NCBI GenBank assembly: GCA_030705955.1
Contig: JAUZPL010000008.1
Coordinates: forward strand, 28,348 to 92,347
Origin: Bacillota bacterium
GTDB taxonomy: Bacteria; Bacillota; Bacilli; Bacillales; Cytobacillaceae
DNA length: 64,000 nt
Direction: 5' to 3'
The notes beneath the pieces are model-generated. The model ran no database searches and was not told where the DNA came from. It saw only the letters and a program-made list of their open reading frames with translations. This document shows, in pieces, positions 58,895 to 64,000 of this stretch; the first letter of the stretch is position 1, and the number at the start of each line of letters is the position of its first letter. A program made the translations under genes and the position numbers.

Positions 58895-59341
58895 TTCATG
58901 ATATAGATTTATGTCATATTTATTTTTCATCATTTCAAAAACAAGATGCCGATTTGCCCAATCTTCTTCCTTCTTCCATAAATCCTTGCTACGATCAACA
59001 ATTTCACATCTTAATTCGTGATATTCTTTTTCTTTCTTTTCTCTTTGCTTCCTTAATACATCCATATATCCATACATTCCTACTGTAAGCGCTAATAAGT
59101 AAAGATTAAGTGAATGCCGAACGAACGCTGAGAACATCGCTGCAAAAGAATAAGAATCTGGCTTTATCACAGTGTAGTACAAATAGGCAAAAAACAAGGC
59201 TATTTCTGACAACGTCGCCATAATAAACAAATTATGTCTTTTCTTTAATTTATCAAACTTTACTTTCCTTTTCCGAACATTCTCAAGCATTTGTTTTGTT
59301 GCTTGATCAGTGTTTTCTAGTAAAAGAATTGGAGAATCCAT
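58886..59341 (-). CDS. ypbF: YpbF, DUF2663 membrane protein
   Basis: A 151-residue protein with two transmembrane helices (about 40-58 and 77-97) and a charged coiled-coil-like C-terminus (VLRKQREKKEKEYHELRCEI). It matches YpbF by topology and place upstream-adjacent to ypbE. The ATG at 59341 follows GGGAGGGTGATATA. Function unknown. Confidence 0.82.
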   Translation of the reverse strand: MDSPILLLENTDQATKQMLENVRKRKVKFDKLKKRHNLFIMATLSEIALFFAYLYYTVIKPDSYSFAAMFSAFVRHSLNLYLLALTVGMYGYMDVLRKQREKKEKEYHELRCEIVDRSKDLWKKEEDWANRHLVFEMMKNKYDINLYHEKK

Positions 59342-59404
59342 TATATCACCCTCCCTTTCTCTTACATACATATGAACTTGTCCTAGGAATTATGTTTCAA
59401 ATAT

Positions 59405-60130
59405 TTATTTTTTAATAGGAATCTTTAAAACTTGTCCTGTTTGAATACCTTCGTTTTGAATATGATTCGCTTGTTTTATTATGTCAATTCCTTCATCAGA
59501 CCCATAATACTCCATTGAAATTCGATAAAGGGTTTCTTGTGGTTTGACTGTATGATAAATAATTTTGTATGAATCCTGCTTTTTGGTAGGGGCGGGAGTC
59601 GTTTGTCCACTACCATTTTTAGTTGATTGCTGAACATTTGGTTTATTCGCAGATGAAGCAGTAGGAGTTGTTAAAGCGGATGTATTTTGACCGCTTTCTG
59701 CATTATTTTGTGTATCTTTACTTTTCCCCTCATCCCCATTATTGGTAACTGTTTTATCAGATGAACTCTGATTTGCTTTATCAGAATTTAATTTTTTTAT
59801 TTGTTTGGTTTCCTTTGCCGGTTTTTCAAAATTAATTGTTTCAAATCCTTGTGTAGAAACGGATGCCTTTTCCGCCTTATTAAGTTTTTTTCCATCTAGG
59901 TAAGAGTAAATGCTGTAAATTGTAATTGGCATTAGAATAAAAAATAAAACTAAAATACGGATGATTGGATACTTCATCTTCCATTTCGTTTTCTTTTTCT
60001 TATACCGATGCATGTCACTTCTAGGAGGTAAACTTGAGCTTGTTGTATCATCTAAAGGATTTTCATTAATTTTTTCAATTCTTTGTCTTAATCTTTCGGC
60101 TTGATCTCTGTATGGATCCTCTTTACTCAT
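59405..60130 (-). CDS. ypbE: YpbE, membrane-anchored LysM protein
   Basis: A 241-residue protein with a charged cytoplasmic N-terminus, one transmembrane helix (about 57-76), a Ser/Thr/Asn-rich linker and a C-terminal LysM domain (YHTVKPQETLYRISMEYYGSDEGIDIIKQAN, shown in parts). The LysM domain should bind peptidoglycan. The ATG at 60130 follows GGAGGAAGGG and overlaps ypbD by eight bases. Confidence 0.88.
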   Translation of the reverse strand: MSKEDPYRDQAERLRQRIEKINENPLDDTTSSSLPPRSDMHRYKKKKTKWKMKYPIIRILVLFFILMPITIYSIYSYLDGKKLNKAEKASVSTQGFETINFEKPAKETKQIKKLNSDKANQSSSDKTVTNNGDEGKSKDTQNNAESGQNTSALTTPTASSANKPNVQQSTKNGSGQTTPAPTKKQDSYKIIYHTVKPQETLYRISMEYYGSDEGIDIIKQANHIQNEGIQTGQVLKIPIKK

Positions 60131-60731
60131 TAAACAACCCTTCCTCCTCATTTTCATTCTTGCTATTTTTCCACTTTATATAAATTCCCAATAGAAAATC
60201 AATTGTAAAATGCATAGCAATCGTAACTGCTAAGTTATTTGTCCACGAGAAGATTACACCAATAAAAAAACTTAATAAAATGATATTTAAAAATAGAAAC
60301 CAATTAAATAAGTAGCGATAATGAATAACCGCAAACACAATACTAGCAAAAATCAACCCAAATTTCATTTGTATAACTCCACGGAACAGCAATTCTTCAC
60401 TACATGATACGATAAAAGCAATCCAGGCAATGTAAAAAATATGTTTATTTTTAAAGATTCTTTCATTTAATCCTCCATCGTAGTAATAAGAAGGGGGTAA
60501 GAGTCTCATTAAGAGTAAATCTATCATAACAACAATAAGTCCAGCAGTCACACCAATCGTGATAACTTGCCAATTATCCCACTTAAAAAACTCTAAAAAT
60601 GAAAATCCATGAAAAAATAGAAGCCCAAAACCTAGCGACAAAACGAATAGTAATGCCTGCGTCGCATAAAGGTGAAAGAGCAATTCCGAATCAGTCAATT
60701 GCTCAATGATCTCTGTATATTTATTTTTCAT
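60123..60731 (-). CDS. ypbD: YpbD, CPBP-family intramembrane metalloprotease
   Basis: A 202-residue membrane protein with about five transmembrane helices and the Abi/CAAX motifs CSEELLFRGVIQ (E-E-x3-R) and FAVIHYRYLFNW. Members cleave membrane proteins or protect against bacteriocins; the substrate is unknown. It overlaps recS by four bases and ypbE by eight. Confidence 0.87.
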   Translation of the reverse strand: MKNKYTEIIEQLTDSELLFHLYATQALLFVLSLGFGLLFFHGFSFLEFFKWDNWQVITIGVTAGLIVVMIDLLLMRLLPPSYYYDGGLNERIFKNKHIFYIAWIAFIVSCSEELLFRGVIQMKFGLIFASIVFAVIHYRYLFNWFLFLNIILLSFFIGVIFSWTNNLAVTIAMHFTIDFLLGIYIKWKNSKNENEEEGLFNE

Positions 60732-62236
60732 ACTTCTAAACCACTAATTAGAAGTTTAGATAAATAATCCTTCCATTCTTCTAATGTCTCTCTTTCTTGA
60801 ATAGATTCATCATGGGCCAAATAGTTGTTTAAGTCCACTCCGCAAACATCACAGCAAGCAGGAATATTCCTTTTAATTGGTTCATCAAAATAATCAAGTA
60901 TATAGTCCCGTCTACAACCATTTAAATCAATCCATTTTTTCATTTTAAATATATTAGCTCTTTTAACTTCTAGTCTTTTATTGATATACTCGTTTACTAA
61001 ATCATGCATTTTCTCGACATCCATATTTTCAATTCTTATTAACGTTTTCATTATATCCTCAATTATTCGCCATTGAATTTCTGAAAATCCTCCAATTGTT
61101 CTTAAATCGTTATTAGAGTAAAATAATTCGATTTTGCCATGATTATTATTCTTTAGCCAACTAAAAAACCAATCGACTTGCTCTTTACTGGGCATTTCTC
61201 CCTCTGCCAGCTGTAATGGCAACTCCACGTCCCCTTCTGAATATAAAAGTATTGCAATGCTTGGTAACCCATCTCTACCAGCTCTTCCAATTTCCTGAAG
61301 GTAAGATTCTATTTGCATAGGCATATGATAATGAATAATAAAGCGAACATTGTTTTTATTGATCCCCATCCCAAAGGCACTCGTTGCACAAATCACATCA
61401 AGCTGCCCATGAATGAATTGCTGCTGTATTAACACTCTTTGCTCTTGATCAAGCCCTGCATGATAGGCCATTGTCTTTCCAATCCCTCTTTTCCTAAGTT
61501 GAGAGGCTATTTCTTCGGCAATTTTTTTACTTGAAAAATAAATGATGCCTGGTTTTCGAAGTGAAAAGACAAGTTCAAATAATCGGTTTTGTTTTGTTTG
61601 ATAGTCCATTTGTTTTTCAATATATAGGGAAATATTTGGCCGATCAATGCTTGTTTCTACTTTGTTTACTTCTTTTAAATGAAGAAAGCGGGTAATATCT
61701 TCTCGAACCTTTCGTGAAGCAGTTGCAGTTTGAGCCAATGTTAAAGGATTACCGAATTGTTGACGAATTTCACCAAGCTTTAAATAATCCGGTCTAAAAT
61801 CATAACCCCATTGTGAAATACAGTGTGCCTCATCTACAACAAATAGAGAAATAGATAATTCATGAAGCCTATTCATAACATAAGGAACATTTAACATTTC
61901 TGGGGATATAAAAATAAATTTATATCTTTCAATATTTTGAAGAACACTACGCTTTGCTACTGGGTTTAAAAATGAATTTAGGGCAATAACACGTTTTTCA
62001 CCCATCCTCATCATTTGCTCAACTTGGTCCTGCATTAGAGATAATAAAGGCGATACAATTAAAACTGTTCCATCTAAAACATATCCAGGTAACTGATAAC
62101 ATAGCGATTTCCCTGTTCCAGTTGGAAGTATTGCTAAAGTATGACGACCAGAGAGAATAGAAGAAATAACCTCTTTTTGCCCAGTTTTAAAGGTTTGAAA
62201 ACCAAAGTATTTTTTTAATATGCCTTCTAGTTTCAT
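60728..62236 (-). CDS. recS: RecQ-family ATP-dependent DNA helicase RecS
   Basis: A superfamily 2 helicase of 502 residues. Motifs are ILPTGTGKSLCYQLP (I), VVDEAHCISQWGYDFRPDY (II), AQTATA (III), AFGMGINKNNVRF (V) and QEIGRAGRDGLPS (VI). The zinc-binding cysteines are near the end (PACCDVCG). It lacks the HRDC domain, as in RecS of B. subtilis. It overlaps ypbB by four bases. Confidence 0.95.
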   Translation of the reverse strand: MKLEGILKKYFGFQTFKTGQKEVISSILSGRHTLAILPTGTGKSLCYQLPGYVLDGTVLIVSPLLSLMQDQVEQMMRMGEKRVIALNSFLNPVAKRSVLQNIERYKFIFISPEMLNVPYVMNRLHELSISLFVVDEAHCISQWGYDFRPDYLKLGEIRQQFGNPLTLAQTATASRKVREDITRFLHLKEVNKVETSIDRPNISLYIEKQMDYQTKQNRLFELVFSLRKPGIIYFSSKKIAEEIASQLRKRGIGKTMAYHAGLDQEQRVLIQQQFIHGQLDVICATSAFGMGINKNNVRFIIHYHMPMQIESYLQEIGRAGRDGLPSIAILLYSEGDVELPLQLAEGEMPSKEQVDWFFSWLKNNNHGKIELFYSNNDLRTIGGFSEIQWRIIEDIMKTLIRIENMDVEKMHDLVNEYINKRLEVKRANIFKMKKWIDLNGCRRDYILDYFDEPIKRNIPACCDVCGVDLNNYLAHDESIQERETLEEWKDYLSKLLISGLEV

Positions 62237-63288
62237 TGTTTTACACCGCCAAACTTTGCCAAAACTAAACGAATTTCAAAATAATTGGCTGTATCAATAT
62301 GTTTTTTTATTAACTTTAATTGTTTAGTCTCAGTCCTATTGGCCACGGCAATAATCTTTTTTTGGATGCCCTTATCAATAAAGGAATCAATTGAGAATCC
62401 ATCAATATTTAGGGCAATTTCTACAATATGGTCTTCAATTGTGCTTGTTTTAAGGCCCCTAGTCTTTGCAATTTCCTGAATTGAAAGGCCCTTTCGAACA
62501 TATTCGTAAGTTATTTTTGAAGAATGTGTAAGAGGATTACTTTCCTTTATATCTAAAATAATAGAGGATAGTAATTTATATTGAATAGGATTTGCCCTTA
62601 CATGTTGAATCAAAAAGTGAATTATATTTTGAAATTCAATATAGTACTTTGTTGTTTCTATTTTTAGTTTTTCAGCTACCTGTAAGGGAGTTAACCCTAT
62701 TTGGCAATACCCCGTTAATCTAAAGATAAAAACAGCCGGATTGATATTTTGAGCTGATTCAAAACAATCCATAAGTTCCGAATGCAATATTTTCCCTAAC
62801 GAGTTCTTTTGCCAGCTATTTTCTTTTAAAAATAACTTAAGCCATCTGTGTACTTGTTTATTTTTTTGAATAGGGATATAGTGTGCTTCCTTGAAATTAA
62901 AATTTGAGATTACCTGAACAAGCAATGAAAATCTTTCCCAAAATAATAAACTTTCTGAATGATATTTCCATCCATCTAAATGTTTTGGAAATGGCTGTTT
63001 CTCTAAACTTGCTGTTAGTACTTGTTCACCAACACTTGTTACCAAAAATTGTTGGTCTCCATTTGGAACAATCCAATGATTACCCAAAAATTTTTGTATC
63101 TTTGTCTCCAGTACTTCACGAGATATGGATTCGAAGCATCGAAAAAAGTGCGTAAGTTTATATAAATGTGCATCTTGGATTGTTTGAGAAGATTTCTTAC
63201 CTTTTAAAAGGTGGTAAATGGAATATATGGTTCTTTCGCCATTTAATTGTTTTAAACAATATAGAATAATGATTTCAATATAGGGCAA
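62233..63288 (-). CDS. ypbB: YpbB, helix-turn-helix protein linked to RecS
   Basis: A 351-residue protein with a C-terminal helix-turn-helix (RKGLSIQEIAKTRGLKTSTIEDH, about residues 268-290) of the type found at the ends of some RecQ helicases. It may act as a partner or the detached C-terminal domain of RecS. The start is TTG behind GGAGGGTGGTTTGG. It is translationally coupled to recS, an arrangement conserved in Bacillus. Confidence 0.85.
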   Translation of the reverse strand: MPYIEIIILYCLKQLNGERTIYSIYHLLKGKKSSQTIQDAHLYKLTHFFRCFESISREVLETKIQKFLGNHWIVPNGDQQFLVTSVGEQVLTASLEKQPFPKHLDGWKYHSESLLFWERFSLLVQVISNFNFKEAHYIPIQKNKQVHRWLKLFLKENSWQKNSLGKILHSELMDCFESAQNINPAVFIFRLTGYCQIGLTPLQVAEKLKIETTKYYIEFQNIIHFLIQHVRANPIQYKLLSSIILDIKESNPLTHSSKITYEYVRKGLSIQEIAKTRGLKTSTIEDHIVEIALNIDGFSIDSFIDKGIQKKIIAVANRTETKQLKLIKKHIDTANYFEIRLVLAKFGGVKQ

Positions 63289-63453
63289 TCCAAACCACCC
63301 TCCTTTTAAGCAATATCGTTAAATTCAATTTTATTTATTATATTTTAGCATGAAATAGACATTAAGGCTGTTGAAATTTGTTAGTTATTGTTGAAGGTGG
63401 TAACGAATCCAACTGTGTTATATATTTTTCTATTGAAATGTAATCGAATCAGT

Positions 63454-63483
63454 TTTACAATAGGAATGAGAAGTTTCCATAAT
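63454..63483 (+). promoter_or_regulatory. Possible SigA promoter of fer
   Basis: TTTACA (63454-63459) and CATAAT (63478-63483) are 18 bases apart, about 50 bases before the fer ATG. The upstream gap 63289-63453 has no gene. Confidence 0.4.
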
Positions 63484-63521
63484 AATAAGTGGAAATAAGT
63501 AAGAATCATATCGTTTATTAA

Positions 63522-63785
<264 letters not shown>

Positions 63786-63811
63786 TATTTTCTGAAAAAA
63801 TATAGTTAGGC

Positions 63812-63849
63812 CACTCCCTTCTCCTTTTCAGGAGAGGGGATCTTTTTTC
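63812..63849 (+). terminator. Terminator of fer
   Basis: CCCTTCTCC and GGAGAGGGG arms (one mismatch pair) with a short T-rich loop are followed by ATCTTTTTT. Confidence 0.88.
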
Positions 63850-63860
63850 CTAAGCGGCAA

Positions 63861-64000
63861 AAAAGAGGCTGGGACATAACTAGCTTCAAATAGTAAGAAA
63901 GGTGAATTTGAGCGTACTCAAATTCACCTTTCTCTATTTTGGGGTGTTAATTCTTCTATTACCTTAGTTGTTGGCAGTGAATTTTCTTAAATTCACTGCC
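63861..64000. repeat. Palindrome-rich intergenic repeat, cut by the window end
   Basis: It begins with AAAAGAGGCTGGGACATAAC, a segment I recall as a recurrent intergenic motif in Bacillaceae and staphylococci. A perfect 17-bp inverted repeat with a 4-base loop follows (63896-63912 with 63917-63933), then a perfect 12-bp inverted repeat (63973-63984 with 63989-64000). No open frame is present. It may be a MITE-like or REP-like element. Confidence 0.5.

Overview
The window is an AT-rich, low-GC Gram-positive chromosome segment from an endospore-forming member of the Bacillaceae. The evidence is strong AGGAGG-type ribosome sites, spore genes (spoIVA, sleB-ypeB, cotJABC, ypjB), bacillithiol genes, TRAP (mtrB), and gene order that matches the Bacillus subtilis ponA-to-fer arc almost gene by gene. 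It is not B. subtilis itself: several genes expected in that arc are absent (asnS, ypmA, the trp operon) and others are inserted (a YugP-type protease, an AcuB-like CBS protein, cotJABC). I cannot name the species with confidence. Apart from the ponA end, a YitT-family gene, ypzI, cotJABC and fer, all genes lie on the minus strand.

Layout, left to right: the 3' end of ponA (PBP1A), convergent with ypoC-nth-dnaD; aspB-ypmB; dinG; panBCD behind a structured leader RNA; birA-cca-bshA-bshB1-mgsA-dapB-ypjD; a YitT-family membrane protein; a YugP-type protease with ypjB and ypjA; the qcrABC menaquinol:cytochrome c reductase with ypiF, ypiB and ypiA; an unrecognised amidohydrolase-like remnant; the aromatic supraoperon (aroC, aroB, aroH, hisC, tyrA, aroA) with cheR and ndk; the hepS-menG-hepT menaquinone genes; mtrB-folE; hbs; spoIVA; yphF-yphE; der-gpsA; yphA; ypzI; fni; ypfD; a plsC-like gene; cmk; ypfB-ypfA; sleB-ypeB; prsW, ansA and bdr; gudB; mecB; ypbG; a CBS-ACT protein; cotJABC; ypbF; ypbE-ypbD-recS-ypbB; and fer. 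The last 140 bases hold a palindrome-rich repeat.

Functional themes recur. Fni, HepS/HepT and MenG build the side chain and ring of menaquinone, which QcrABC oxidises. BshA, BshB1 and Bdr make and recycle bacillithiol. AroC/B/H/A, TyrA and HisC supply aromatic amino acids and histidine. SleB, YpeB, CotJABC, SpoIVA and YpjB serve spore formation and germination. I found no prophage, defence island, CRISPR array, transposase, tRNA or rRNA. The most interesting material is at regulatory scale (the pan leader, the gudB control region, the qcr promoter, the hbs upstream region and the terminal repeat) and in synteny breaks. I do not see an undescribed multi-gene system.
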